64,000 bases of DNA from Deinococcus sedimenti (GCF_014648135.1 NZ_BMQN01000012.1:1-64000), one strand, 5' to 3'. Shown: positions 17,011 through 25,847, numbered from the stretch's first letter. The notes: generated by a model not told the origin, from the letters alone. Translations and numbers: made by a program.

Positions 17011-18894
17011 TCACTTGAACTCGATGACCCCTTTGTTCATCTCGAGTTTCCCGCTGGCGTGCAGGATCGGGCTGCGTTCTGTGCCGAAACTGGAGTACCG
17101 CTCGAGGTGACTGATCTTTGCCTGCGCGCCCGTCAGATCAATCGCAGACAGGGCCACCCAGAACGAGAAGTGGTTGCGGCCGAGCACGGGCGCACGCACC
17201 TCCTGTCCCAAGTCATCGGTGAAGATGGTTGTGGGCTTGTAGCTGGCAAACGATCCCGCACCGTTTGAGACAGCGCTGTACGCCGCGAAGAGGACGTGCG
17301 CAAGTTCATCCGGGCGGTGAATGACCGCCGTTTCCTTCCCAGCCCTCCGGCTGTCCCCGGACAGGGTGATGTAGGGCGGTGTGGCCGCCGCGCCTTTGTC
17401 CTTGTAGTAGACCTTGCCGGTCGAGCCGTTCTTCAGAACGTAGAAGGCGTACAGGTCCAGGTCACCACTGCCGGCCCAGCTGAGGGTGATCGTGATCTTC
17501 TTGCCCTTCTGGATGTTCACGCTGGTGTTCTTCTTGAGACTGACTTGGCCGGTGGGGGCGGCAGGGGCAGGCGGACGGGCGCCGCTGGAGGCTGGAGTCG
17601 CGCTGTCCAGCCCGAGTGAGCTCCACTTCTTCCACCACGCCGCGAACTCGCTGAGCATACGCGTGTACAGCTGCTCGTCGCTGATCCGGTCAATGTCGTC
17701 GACCGCGAAGAAGCCGGAGTTGTCGATTGCGCGGCCCTGCAGGGTGTCGAGTTTGGCCAGCACCCCGTAGTTCGCGTTGCCCAGTCCGACGAACTGCCAG
17801 AACAGAGCGTCCCGGGCCGAGTCCTTGATGATCGTCTCGATCTGCCGGCTGGTCCCCCCACTGATGCCTCCGTCGGTGATGAACAGCACCAGGGTCGGCA
17901 TGATTGGCGCTCCTTCGGCGCGGTCCTCCGCAGCGGCGGCGCGGTGGATACTCAGGACGTCCTGCATCACGGGCGGCTCGTTGTTGCCGTACCCGATTTT
18001 CCTGACGGCCGGGACGACGCCGGTGATCTGCGGCATCTGCGTCCCGGCCACGCCCAGCACGCTATCCTCATCCAGGTCGCCCATGCGGGCAAACCGGTCG
18101 GCGTAATACCAGAATTCCATGGCGTTGTTGTCGTCCAGTCGAGCCGCTACAGGGATGAGGCGCTCGAGGGTCTCCTGCACGGTGCCGCGGCTGTACAGGC
18201 TGCCCATACTGCCAGAGGCGTCCATGACGACCATCACGCGCGCCTTGAGACCACTGATGCCCGCCTTGGTCAGCACCACGCCCACCTGCTGTTTGCGCAG
18301 TTCCACTTTCGTGGTCGGCTCGGGCGCGGCCGGGGCTGCAGGGATCGGTGGTGGCGGATCCACTGGCGCAGGCGCCGCCGGCACCTCATCGGCCACTTCC
18401 CCGCCGAAGGAACGCACCAGAGCGTCCATCCCGCCGTTGAAGCCCTGCTCGACTGCCGTGACACGCCACGCCCCCTGGTGCCGGTAGACCTCGACGAGCA
18501 TCACGGCCAGTTCGTCACCGCCGGGGCTGAGGTCGAAGTTCAGCGCGTCGCCCGACGAGGGCGTCACCGTCACCTGACCACGGCGCAGGCGCCCGATCGG
18601 TTGCGAGTCACTGGTCGCGCACAACACCAGACGCGAGATCCACGGGGGCAGCTGATCGAGGCTGAGGGTGAACTGCACGCCCGCCCCGGCGGCGGTCATG
18701 CGGATTTCACCGTTGGGCGAGGTAGGCTGGTTGAAGAACGTCAGGTAGGCGTCGTCTCTGATGGTTCGGGCGTCGTCGAGCGCGAACAGGCTGAGGTCGA
18801 CGTCCGGATGGTCCAGTTCCGCGTGAAGTGTGAGGATCAACCCGGTGTGTTGAGGTCCGAGGGGAAGTCGCTGACCTTTGAGCAGTGGTGGCAT
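17011..18894 (-). CDS. TerD-like domain, VWA and TerA-like domain fusion protein
   Basis: 627 residues with three modules. Residues 1-170 are the divergent TerD-like domain (opens LLKGQRLPLG, closes VEQGFNGGMDALV). Residues about 215-425 are a VWA domain with intact MIDAS (DASGSM, FITDGG) and FWQFVGLGNANYG, closely matching the 9384-10664 gene. Residues about 445-627 are a TerA/TerD-like beta domain with GDLDLYAFYVLKNG. Pro/Ala linkers join the modules. AAGGA precedes the ATG. It is the last gene of the minus-strand operon carrying the biosynthetic enzymes, 54 nt after the CitE-like gene, and physically ties the Ter proteins to those enzymes. Confidence 0.88.
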   Translation of the reverse strand: MPPLLKGQRLPLGPQHTGLILTLHAELDHPDVDLSLFALDDARTIRDDAYLTFFNQPTSPNGEIRMTAAGAGVQFTLSLDQLPPWISRLVLCATSDSQPIGRLRRGQVTVTPSSGDALNFDLSPGGDELAVMLVEVYRHQGAWRVTAVEQGFNGGMDALVRSFGGEVADEVPAAPAPVDPPPPIPAAPAAPEPTTKVELRKQQVGVVLTKAGISGLKARVMVVMDASGSMGSLYSRGTVQETLERLIPVAARLDDNNAMEFWYYADRFARMGDLDEDSVLGVAGTQMPQITGVVPAVRKIGYGNNEPPVMQDVLSIHRAAAAEDRAEGAPIMPTLVLFITDGGISGGTSRQIETIIKDSARDALFWQFVGLGNANYGVLAKLDTLQGRAIDNSGFFAVDDIDRISDEQLYTRMLSEFAAWWKKWSSLGLDSATPASSGARPPAPAAPTGQVSLKKNTSVNIQKGKKITITLSWAGSGDLDLYAFYVLKNGSTGKVYYKDKGAAATPPYITLSGDSRRAGKETAVIHRPDELAHVLFAAYSAVSNGAGSFASYKPTTIFTDDLGQEVRAPVLGRNHFSFWVALSAIDLTGAQAKISHLERYSSFGTERSPILHASGKLEMNKGVIEFK

Positions 18895-18948
18895 GTGGTG
18901 TCCTTGTTGCCGGCTGCGGAACGCTGGGCAGCAACCGGGCTGCGTGAT

Positions 18949-19857
18949 TCAGATTGCGCCCAGCGCAGGCAGGTAGTGAAGGGCGTCTCCAGCACTGGGC
19001 GGCAGGAGTCCGTACAGGGTGGCCCTCTCGGCGGTATCGTGCGCCCAGCGGCGGTGCGTGGCAGGTTCACACATGCGCCCGTTCATCTGGAAGACGGCCG
19101 GGGCGTCTGGCTTCAGGATCGCCTGGGCCTCCTCCAGATCCCGGACGGGCACACGGTACCCTTGCCGCACGGTCGCGAGTTGCACGGGGTGGATGATGGT
19201 CTTACCGGACAGGCCGTACTCCAGATCCTGTTGCACTTCGCGCGCAAGGGTAATGAGATCACTGAACACCTCGTACACCGGGGAGGACAGCTGAAACCCG
19301 TATGGCCGGAAGACGCCGACGAGCATGCTCACGATCCGCTCCAGCGGCCCCTCGTACACGGTGCGCCCTGGCGCGCGGCGCACACCCAGGACGTTCATCA
19401 GGTCATTTCCACCGATCCGCAGGGCCTCCACGTACCCCTGCCAGCTCTCTTGGAAGATCAGGTCGCGCAGCACCATCATGCGGTGCTCACTCAGTGCTTC
19501 GCGGGTTTCCAGGGTCAGTTGTGCGACATGCGTGGCGGGCAGGACGTCCATATACGCCCGGAGATTCCCATCGTGGATTTTCGGCAGGATGAAGCCGTGA
19601 ACGCGCGACAGGTCATGCCGGGCCAGTTCGGTCAGCACGTCCGGGGAGCGGACGCGCAGGTACACGCGACTGGTGAACGATTCCGCGTAATCCAGGTGCC
19701 GCAGAATGTTCTGCATAGCCTCGCTGAGTTCCTCGTCCCGGATGGCGTCTTCGGTGCACCAGACGTGATTGGTCAGGCCAGGGAACTTGCCGGCCGCGAT
19801 CGCGCCGAGGTCCGGGTGGGTGGCGGGGGTGTAGAGGGTAATGCCGAGGTGAGCCAT
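18949..19857 (-). CDS. CitE / HpcH-HpaI-like lyase of the Ter biosynthetic module
   Basis: 302 residues, a TIM-barrel of the citrate-lyase-beta/HpcH superfamily. Likely active-site segments are VYLRVRSPD, GFILPKIHD and LRIGGNDLMNVLGVRR, and the KTIIHPVQLATV segment matches the C-terminal motif of CitE-like enzymes. These normally cleave or form C-C bonds in CoA esters, but members in Ter clusters are thought to modify a nucleotide-derived product. AAGGA lies before the ATG. It lies 9 nt after the PRTase/PELOTA gene. Confidence 0.85.
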   Translation of the reverse strand: MAHLGITLYTPATHPDLGAIAAGKFPGLTNHVWCTEDAIRDEELSEAMQNILRHLDYAESFTSRVYLRVRSPDVLTELARHDLSRVHGFILPKIHDGNLRAYMDVLPATHVAQLTLETREALSEHRMMVLRDLIFQESWQGYVEALRIGGNDLMNVLGVRRAPGRTVYEGPLERIVSMLVGVFRPYGFQLSSPVYEVFSDLITLAREVQQDLEYGLSGKTIIHPVQLATVRQGYRVPVRDLEEAQAILKPDAPAVFQMNGRMCEPATHRRWAHDTAERATLYGLLPPSAGDALHYLPALGAI

Positions 19858-19866
19858 GGGCCGTCC

Positions 19867-20841
19867 TTATTGGATGAGCGCGCAGGCCTGGTAGGGCAGA
19901 TCGGCGTGCACGTGAACAGGAATCTGGTGGGCGAGCGCGTGTTGTTCCAGGTGACGCGTGTCGAGGTACCCGGCCTGCCGCAGCAGCAGGGCGTGGGGAG
20001 CGCGGCGCAGCAGAACCCGGCAGGCCTCCCCGACGCTGGGTTTGACGCGGTGCGGGTCGGTCACACCGTACTGAGCAGCGAGGGCGTACGTGGCGACGAA
20101 GGGCGCGTCGGGTCGCGGACCGGGTGGGACAGGCTGCGGGGTGGCCTGATTGACCGCGTCCAGGTACACCTGCGTCCGGTCGTGCGTCCCGAGATTCAGT
20201 TCCACCTGCGCGGCGTGCCGCCCTGGTCCACTGAGGAACGTGCGGGAGAGCAGGCCGCAGACGGTGGCGTTCAGTAGCGCGTGGGGGATCAGGACGTCCT
20301 GATAGGTGCCTGCGTACGTGCTGATCCCGGCGGGATCGCTCAGGACGGCCAGCCGCGCTTGCGGCACGCTGCGCTCCAGGGCGCCGCGGATGCTGCCTTT
20401 GCCCGTCCAGCCGTCCACGAAGATGACCTCCCGCTCCGGGTGGAGCGCCAGGACTTCCTGGTAGGCGACGAGGTCCAGCCCCTCGGCACGCATGATGCTG
20501 AGGCTGTGATGCGGCCAGTCCAGGCCACGCCGGGCGGCCGCGCGGCGGATCAGCGCACCCGCCGGGGTGCCGCCCCGCGCCAGGGAGATCAGGACGGGCC
20601 GGACGTGGTGCGCGGCGATCTGCGCGGTGACCTGCTCAACCAGACCCGCTGTGCGGGCGGCGAGTCGAGGCAGCACCGCATCGAACACGCCGCCCCAGAC
20701 CGGCTCGGCTTCAGGCGTGAGCAGCGTGGCGTACGACGTGCCCTCCCGCAGGAGCCGCTCCTTTTCGGCCACGCTGACCCACTGCGGTGTCCCTTCGTTG
20801 AGGTGGAACGTCACGTCGCCGGGTGGAAAGCTGTGGTTCAC
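19867..20841 (-). CDS. PRTase (PRTase_1/StiP-like) with PELOTA-type RNA-binding domain
   Basis: 324 residues. The N-terminal ~235 residues resemble the phosphoribosyltransferase-like domain of Ter clusters (also annotated StiP cysteine-protease-like). ISLARGGTPAGALIRRAA and VIFVDGWTGKGSIRGAL are its phosphate-binding loops. The C-terminal ~90 residues (from about 236) resemble the PELOTA RNA-binding domain. The start is GTG, overlapping the upstream HAD gene stop by GTGA. The protease and PRTase labels compete in databases, and the loop DGWTGKG fits a nucleotide-related role better. The substrate is unknown. Confidence 0.82.
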   Translation of the reverse strand: MNHSFPPGDVTFHLNEGTPQWVSVAEKERLLREGTSYATLLTPEAEPVWGGVFDAVLPRLAARTAGLVEQVTAQIAAHHVRPVLISLARGGTPAGALIRRAAARRGLDWPHHSLSIMRAEGLDLVAYQEVLALHPEREVIFVDGWTGKGSIRGALERSVPQARLAVLSDPAGISTYAGTYQDVLIPHALLNATVCGLLSRTFLSGPGRHAAQVELNLGTHDRTQVYLDAVNQATPQPVPPGPRPDAPFVATYALAAQYGVTDPHRVKPSVGEACRVLLRRAPHALLLRQAGYLDTRHLEQHALAHQIPVHVHADLPYQACALIQ

Positions 20842-21569
20842 AGGTGAGCTCCGTCAGGATCGAGGGCGTGGTCAATCTGCCGTCCGGCGGGAGTCAACCA
20901 GAAGTGACAGGCACGCATGAAGGGCAGGTCGGACAGGCTGTCTCCCAGGCCCAGTGTGAGCAGCTGGGCGGGGTAGCGGGCGCGCACGAAGGCCACGGCG
21001 GCCGCTTTAGTGACCTGCGCGTGCAGAAGACTGATGTGGGATGCGTTGGCGATCACGTTCAGTCCCGCACCCTGCAAGGTGCGGGCGGCGTGGTACGCCG
21101 CGGTCAGGCTACCGCGCGCCGGGTGTTTCAGCACGTGCATGTAAGGCGCGCCCAGCACGGTGTGGGTGCTGAGGGTGCAGCCGTGCAGCGCAGCGAGTTG
21201 CTGAGCGGCAGGCTGGACGCTGTCGACGATCCCATCGGCCAGCAGCGCCCGGACGCGTTCCGCCCACTCCTCGTTCACGGCGCCACCCGGATCCAGGAGG
21301 GTCGCGCCATGATCGCAGATGATTTCCGCGCGGAAGGGCAGCCGTACCCGGGCCATGGCGGCCGGTGTGCGGCCCGTGACGGGAATCAGGAGGCCTCCCG
21401 CTTGGTCAAGTGCGTCAATGAGCTGACGTTGCGCGCTGGTTGTGAAACTCTGCCGCTCGGGCGTGGCATGCTGCGCCGCCAGGATGAGGTCATCACCGGG
21501 CGGGCACTTGGCCGGGGTCTGGAAGAGCGTGTCGTCCAGGTCAGTGAAAGCCAGGAAGGCGGGGGTCAC
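20838..21569 (-). CDS. HAD-superfamily phosphatase
   Basis: 243 residues. Motif I is FTDLDDTLF (nucleophile Asp9, acid/base Asp11), motif II is PVTGRT, and motif IV is LGLGDSLSDLPFM. The cap region resembles Cof/sucrose-phosphate-type HADs. HAD phosphatases are a standard part of the Ter-linked biosynthetic operon and presumably dephosphorylate an intermediate. The GTG start overlaps the upstream PRTase stop by GTGA. Confidence 0.9.
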   Translation of the reverse strand: MTPAFLAFTDLDDTLFQTPAKCPPGDDLILAAQHATPERQSFTTSAQRQLIDALDQAGGLLIPVTGRTPAAMARVRLPFRAEIICDHGATLLDPGGAVNEEWAERVRALLADGIVDSVQPAAQQLAALHGCTLSTHTVLGAPYMHVLKHPARGSLTAAYHAARTLQGAGLNVIANASHISLLHAQVTKAAAVAFVRARYPAQLLTLGLGDSLSDLPFMRACHFWLTPAGRQIDHALDPDGAHL

Positions 21570-22651
21570 AGGATCACGCTCCGGGCATGTCGGCCGAGGA
21601 GAGCCAGCAGTTCGGGCACGTCACAGCCAGGCTCATGTACGACGATGATGTCGCTGTACACGTCCGGGTCGACGTTGTAGAGGTAGTTGGGCATGCCGTC
21701 CCCATAGTTGTCGGTGAAGGTCAGCTTGCGTGTCATGGCCAGGCCCGGCAGGACGGGCGAGCGGGTCGTCGCGCTGAAACGGACCTGGGCCACCTGGTCC
21801 TGGAGGTGGCGGGCCAGGGCGTACGCCGGGTACTGATGTTCCCCAGTGCCCAGCACCAGAAGTCGGGACGCGCCGGTTAGGCCGAGGGCCTCCATGTCGG
21901 GTAAGGTCAGCGGCCGGCTGGCCGTGCGCCTGGACTGCTGGAGGTGGGTCCTGCTCACGCCATCAGTGCCGTGGACGGGGGGCGTCACCGGGGACGGCCA
22001 GGTGGGGTTCGGCGTGAACTCGTACTTCCCCTGCGTGAGGCTGAGCAGGTGCAGAAGCGGCGTGACGCGCGCCTGGAGTGCGGCCGGATCAGCCCAGCTG
22101 GTAAGGCAGATGAGGATGATGCGGTCAACCTGAGGGTACAGGTCACACCAGGCCCGCGCGAGGTTGGTGAGGGTGGTGCCGGTCGTGATCTCGTCGTCGA
22201 CGAGCACCAGTTCCCGCACGCCGCTCACGTCCCCGTCCGGCTGGTGCAGGATGTGCGCGGGGGCGTGCGAGTGGGGTTCATCGAAGCGCAGCAGCACAGC
22301 CTCACCCGTGAGGTACCGGGTGGTGTGCTGGTAGCTGGACTGCACATCGGGCCAGAGGGCCTGCCACTCGGCGTGAACCCCTTCCGCCAGCGCGGTGGCG
22401 GTTTCCGCCAGGCCAATGAAGTGCGGCCACGTCAGCGGGGGCAGCGCACGGGCGAGCGCCTGGTGCGTCCACGCTGCGCGCTCGGGCAGGGTGGGGATGT
22501 GCTTGCCGAGCACGGTGCTGACGAACAGGAATCCCCGCTTGGGGTTCTCCCGGACAGCGTACTTGACCAGATCCGACAGTGGCTGCAGTTCGCGCTCCAC
22601 AGTGAGGCGCAGGGTGCCGCTGGGAAGAGTGACGTGATGCTCAGTGGGCAT
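21566..22651 (-). CDS. Phosphoribosyltransferase with TRSP domain
   Basis: 361 residues. The PRPP-binding motif VLVDDEITTGTTL (about 170-182) marks a type I PRTase. The C-terminal ~120 residues match the TRSP domain (LLVLGTGEHQYPAYALARHL and later LYNVDPDVY), which always occurs behind such PRTases in Ter operons. The likely role is transfer of phosphoribose to an unknown base or amine. It overlaps the ATP-grasp gene by 11 nt and the HAD gene by 4 nt. Confidence 0.9.
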   Translation of the reverse strand: MPTEHHVTLPSGTLRLTVERELQPLSDLVKYAVRENPKRGFLFVSTVLGKHIPTLPERAAWTHQALARALPPLTWPHFIGLAETATALAEGVHAEWQALWPDVQSSYQHTTRYLTGEAVLLRFDEPHSHAPAHILHQPDGDVSGVRELVLVDDEITTGTTLTNLARAWCDLYPQVDRIILICLTSWADPAALQARVTPLLHLLSLTQGKYEFTPNPTWPSPVTPPVHGTDGVSRTHLQQSRRTASRPLTLPDMEALGLTGASRLLVLGTGEHQYPAYALARHLQDQVAQVRFSATTRSPVLPGLAMTRKLTFTDNYGDGMPNYLYNVDPDVYSDIIVVHEPGCDVPELLALLGRHARSVIL

Positions 22652-23651
22652 GGGGTTCTCTCACCCTCCGGGCGCGCTTGTCTTCCCGGACATGCATGAC
22701 CTGCGCGGGCGTCACCACGTCCGGGCGCTGCACGCCGCTCACCGCGTCGAGGAGCAGCCCTGGGAGATTCACGCCCGACGCCAGGGCGTTGCGGATGCCG
22801 CCAGACGCGCGGGTGTTGATCTCCAGCAGGTGCGCGGTCCCGGCGCGATCGTCGCGGGTCTGGAAGTTGAACAGACCACTGAGATGATAGCGGCGCGCCA
22901 TGGCGCGCGCCACGGCAACCAGATCGGGTCGGAGTTCGATGACCTGATCCTGGCTGGTCTTGCGCCGCACGACGCAGCCCAGCAGTTCCCCGTTCAGGGC
23001 CGCGCAGTCCACGCTGCGCTCGTCACCGGGCAGGGTATGCATCAGGAGGTATTCGGGCCACGTCTCGGCCGCGGCGATCATCTCCCGGGCGGCTGCAGTG
23101 CTCATCTCGTACAATTCACCTTTCAGGAAGGTGGTCACGCGGGGCGTGTCGCTGAGCATCCGGAAACCGCTGGCATAGATCCCCTCGGCAGGTTTCATGC
23201 ACAGCCTCACGCCCTCCCGCGCGAGATCGGCGCGCGCCGCGTCGAACTGCTCCAGGGAGTGGAACACCTGCCAGCGCGGCAGCGGCAGGAGCGACTGTGG
23301 CCAGTCCGCCAGAAAACGCGCTTTGTTGTTGATCAGACGCAGGGTGTGCGGGTCGGCCGGTACGATCGCCTGAGGGAACCGGCCGCGCTGCTCGGCGAAC
23401 TGCTCGGCGAGCTTTCCTGGAATGAATGCGTCAATCCGCTGCTCGCGGAGCAGATTCGCGATGTAGTCCAGATAGAGGGCCGTTTCAAGGTTGCGGGGCT
23501 CGACGATGGCGGTCATCCCGCACCCCCTCGCGGCGTCCAGCATGGCGTGCGCGGGGTCGGTGTGTGAGACGACGACGTCGTGCCCGCTGTACTGGAGGGC
23601 GCGGATCTGATCGGCCGTCCCGGTGAAATTCTTGTTGAAGTAGGCTCGCAT
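22641..23651 (-). CDS. ATP-grasp ligase of the Ter biosynthetic module
   Basis: 336 residues from ATG 23651 (AGGAG 6 nt upstream). The frame is open 38 codons further upstream without a better start. Residues about 70-290 carry ATP-grasp features: ARFLADW, GVRLCMKPAEGIYASGF (ATP-binding lysine and loop) and LLEINTRASGGI (metal-binding Glu/Asn). Family enzymes join a carboxylate to an amine or thiol with ATP. It is the second gene of the operon, 91 nt after the AIM24 gene. Confidence 0.88.
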   Translation of the reverse strand: MRAYFNKNFTGTADQIRALQYSGHDVVVSHTDPAHAMLDAARGCGMTAIVEPRNLETALYLDYIANLLREQRIDAFIPGKLAEQFAEQRGRFPQAIVPADPHTLRLINNKARFLADWPQSLLPLPRWQVFHSLEQFDAARADLAREGVRLCMKPAEGIYASGFRMLSDTPRVTTFLKGELYEMSTAAAREMIAAAETWPEYLLMHTLPGDERSVDCAALNGELLGCVVRRKTSQDQVIELRPDLVAVARAMARRYHLSGLFNFQTRDDRAGTAHLLEINTRASGGIRNALASGVNLPGLLLDAVSGVQRPDVVTPAQVMHVREDKRARRVREPHAH

Positions 23652-23742
23652 GGAAACTCCTGAGGCAGTGAGGTGAGGATGAACAGGGGCGAGGGCACCT
23701 GGCGACGGGAGCATCACCACGTGCGGACTCGGACGGTGATCG

Positions 23743-24519
23743 TCAGGCCAAGCTGCCAGTGGCAACGTGCGTGGGCGTCAGGAACACCTGCCCCGGACCA
23801 TCCAGGGTATACACGAGACCTTCGCCGCTGCGAAGTGAATTTCGCAGACCGCGCACCAGCGGCCCCAGGCGGGGGTTCATGGTGGCGGTGTACATCAGCA
23901 TCATGTCCCCGTCAACGGTGACGGTCTCCCCAGCGGGCACGTCCAGCATCTCGATCTCATGGACGCTGACGGGCGACTCGATGACCAGCAGGCCTCGCCC
24001 ATCCAGGCGGGGTTGCATCAGGCCGTTCCCGCTGACGGCGCCCTGCACCCTGGCATGCTGATGGGTACTGAGGCGCAGGGAGCCCTGCGCTGCGTAGTAC
24101 GCTTTGTCGTCGACGAGCATACTGTCGCCACTTTCCATATTCGCGAAGACGAAATGTTTATGGGTGGGCTCCGTCCAAACTTCGCCAGTCCCGGTGACGC
24201 GGGTGCCGTAGGCCGATTCTCCTGTGCCTGCGCTGCGCATGGCGCGCCCGAGGAAACCGCCGCCCCCGGCCTGCTGCTGGATGACTTCGAACTTCAGCCG
24301 ACCGTGCGCGTAGGAGAGGATGCCGGGTTCAAGCACCACGCTGTCGTCCTGCAGCGTGAACTTGAGCTGGCGCTGGCCGGTATCGGTATAGATATCCCTG
24401 AAGGTCGGGGTGGCGCCGGATGTGCCCTGCACGAGCTGAGACGTGACTTTGCAGATCGCGTACAACTCGGCCCTCAGGCCCCCACTGCTCTCTTCACTCA
24501 GCTGGATCCGGTAACTCAT
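23743..24519 (-). CDS. AIM24 family protein
   Basis: 258 residues from ATG 24519. The beta-rich AIM24 (TIGR00266-like) fold is indicated by LVVDDKAYYAAQGSL-type segments, GNGLMQPRLDGRG and LRSGEGLVYTLDGPGQV. The glycine stretch AGGGGFLGRAMR near residue 83 parallels the one in the TerD-AIM24 fusion at 2880. There is no Shine-Dalgarno site. A TACTCT box ends 7 nt before the ATG, suggesting a leaderless transcript that would start the whole biosynthetic operon. The biochemical function of AIM24 proteins is not established. Confidence 0.85.
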   Translation of the reverse strand: MSYRIQLSEESSGGLRAELYAICKVTSQLVQGTSGATPTFRDIYTDTGQRQLKFTLQDDSVVLEPGILSYAHGRLKFEVIQQQAGGGGFLGRAMRSAGTGESAYGTRVTGTGEVWTEPTHKHFVFANMESGDSMLVDDKAYYAAQGSLRLSTHQHARVQGAVSGNGLMQPRLDGRGLLVIESPVSVHEIEMLDVPAGETVTVDGDMMLMYTATMNPRLGPLVRGLRNSLRSGEGLVYTLDGPGQVFLTPTHVATGSLA

Positions 24520-24526
24520 GGAGGAC

Positions 24527-24532
24527 AGAGTA
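24527..24532 (-). promoter_or_regulatory. Candidate leaderless -10 box of the AIM24/biosynthetic operon
   Basis: TACTCT on the minus strand, 7 nt before ATG 24519, in a start region with no ribosome site. It fits the TANNNT leaderless pattern described for Deinococcus. No clear -35. Confidence 0.45.
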
Positions 24533-24801
24533 GCGGGCCAGTAGGCCTGCCTTATGCGCAGACTGACGATGAGACGTGATAGAGCGCTGTGGGGGTTCAC
24601 TCGGGCACTTGATCGCCGAGGCGTACCTGATGACGGGCATCCCAGCGCTGTCTAGTCCCGTGACGGCCACACGCGCGATCGCCGCTTTCCCGTCGGCCGT
24701 GCCTGCTGCGGGATGCGCCCACCGGTGTGCCGGCGATCGAGATGCATCCGATTGTGCGTCGCCGCGCTGAATGGCCCCGGCCGCGGAGGCCAGCGGGGGT
24801 T
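24533..24801. other. Intergenic spacer between the AIM24 operon and the LacI gene
   Basis: About 270 bases upstream of the Ter biosynthetic operon and downstream of the LacI gene. I find no gene. A 64-codon plus-strand frame has no ribosome site and low protein character. No strong terminator was seen after the LacI stop. Confidence 0.4.
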
Positions 24802-25797
24802 CTACGGCTGCTCGCCGGGCACGCGCAGGGTGACGGGCTGGATGAGGCGCTGTGGGGGGCCGCCGTCGCCCTGGATGCGCTGCATGAGTCGCTTGGCGGC
24901 GGCGCGGCCGAGGTCCATGGCGTCGTAGGAGACCAGTGTCAGGGGGAGGTTGATGACGTCGGCGAATTCGAAGTTGTCGAAGCTGGCGACGGCCAGGGTG
25001 CGGCGGCGGGCGTGCAGGGCGCGGATGACGCCGGTGGCGATGCGGTTGTTCGTGGCGAAGATCGCGCTGGGCCGCTGGTCCTGGTTCAGGAGGTCGTGGG
25101 TGGCCTGTTCGGCGTGGCGGGCGCCGTGGTGGCCGTGGATCATCAGGTTCGGCTGGGGCGCGATGCCGGCTTCGCGCAGGGCGTCGAGGTATCCGGCGGT
25201 GCGTTCCTGTCCGGTGTACACGCGGGGGTTGCCGTCGATGATGGCGATGCGGGTGTGGCCGTCCTCGATGAGGCGGGTGACAGCCCGGCGGGCGCCAGCG
25301 CGGTTGTCGAGCAGGACGGTGTCGAAGGGGTCGGGGTCGCTGACGGGTCGGTCGACGCTGACGAGGGGCACGCCGCGCAGCAGTTCGGGCGTGATGGTCC
25401 GGGCGGCGTCCAGGGTGGGCGCGACGATGAGTCCGGCGACGTTGTGCTGGAGGTAGGTTTCGATGAGCTGCCGTTCGCGGGCGGGTTGTTCCTCGCTGCT
25501 GGCGGTGAGGAGCAGGTGGCCGTGTCCGTAGGTGATCTCCTCGATGCCGCGGGCGATGGCGGAGTAGAAGGGGTTGCCGAGGTCGCCGCTGACGAGGCCG
25601 ATCAGGGAGCTGCTCTGGCCGGGGCGGAGGCTGCGGGCCTGTTCGTTGCGGCGGAAGCCGAGTTCGTCGATGGTGGCCTGCACGCGCGCGCGGGTGTCGG
25701 GGTCGACGCGGGGTTCCTGGTTGACCACGCGGGAGACCGTCTTGATGCTGACGCCGGCGAGGCGGGCGACGTCCTGCATCGTGGGTCGGGCGTTCAT
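24802..25797 (-). CDS. LacI-family transcriptional repressor of the mannoside operon
   Basis: 331 residues. The N-terminal HTH is TMQDVARLAGVSIKTVSRVV (the family signature), followed by the hinge and a periplasmic-binding-protein-like sugar sensor (SVDRPV, IFATNNRIATGVI, VASFDNFEFAD). The family represses sugar genes until the inducer binds. The gene is divergent from the mannoside transport and hydrolase operon. Two 17-bp repeats in the shared control region are its likely operators. A TACACT box lies 6 nt before the ATG and there is no ribosome site, so the gene is probably leaderless. Confidence 0.95.
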   Translation of the reverse strand: MNARPTMQDVARLAGVSIKTVSRVVNQEPRVDPDTRARVQATIDELGFRRNEQARSLRPGQSSSLIGLVSGDLGNPFYSAIARGIEEITYGHGHLLLTASSEEQPARERQLIETYLQHNVAGLIVAPTLDAARTITPELLRGVPLVSVDRPVSDPDPFDTVLLDNRAGARRAVTRLIEDGHTRIAIIDGNPRVYTGQERTAGYLDALREAGIAPQPNLMIHGHHGARHAEQATHDLLNQDQRPSAIFATNNRIATGVIRALHARRRTLAVASFDNFEFADVINLPLTLVSYDAMDLGRAAAKRLMQRIQGDGGPPQRLIQPVTLRVPGEQP

Positions 25798-25803
25798 GGG
25801 GGC

Positions 25804-25809
25804 AGTGTA
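25804..25809 (-). promoter_or_regulatory. Leaderless -10 box of the LacI gene
   Basis: TACACT on the minus strand, separated by 6 nt (all C/G) from ATG 25797. No Shine-Dalgarno site is possible in that spacer. Confidence 0.5.
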
Positions 25810-25847
25810 CCGCCGGGCGGGGGCGGGCGCTACGCATCCGCCAGGAC

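Noticed and set aside
17944..20277. Plus-strand frame of 777 codons opposite the TerD-VWA-TerA and CitE genes
   Set aside because: It covers two genes with strong family signatures on the other strand. It has no family motif, and its composition is that of a shadow.
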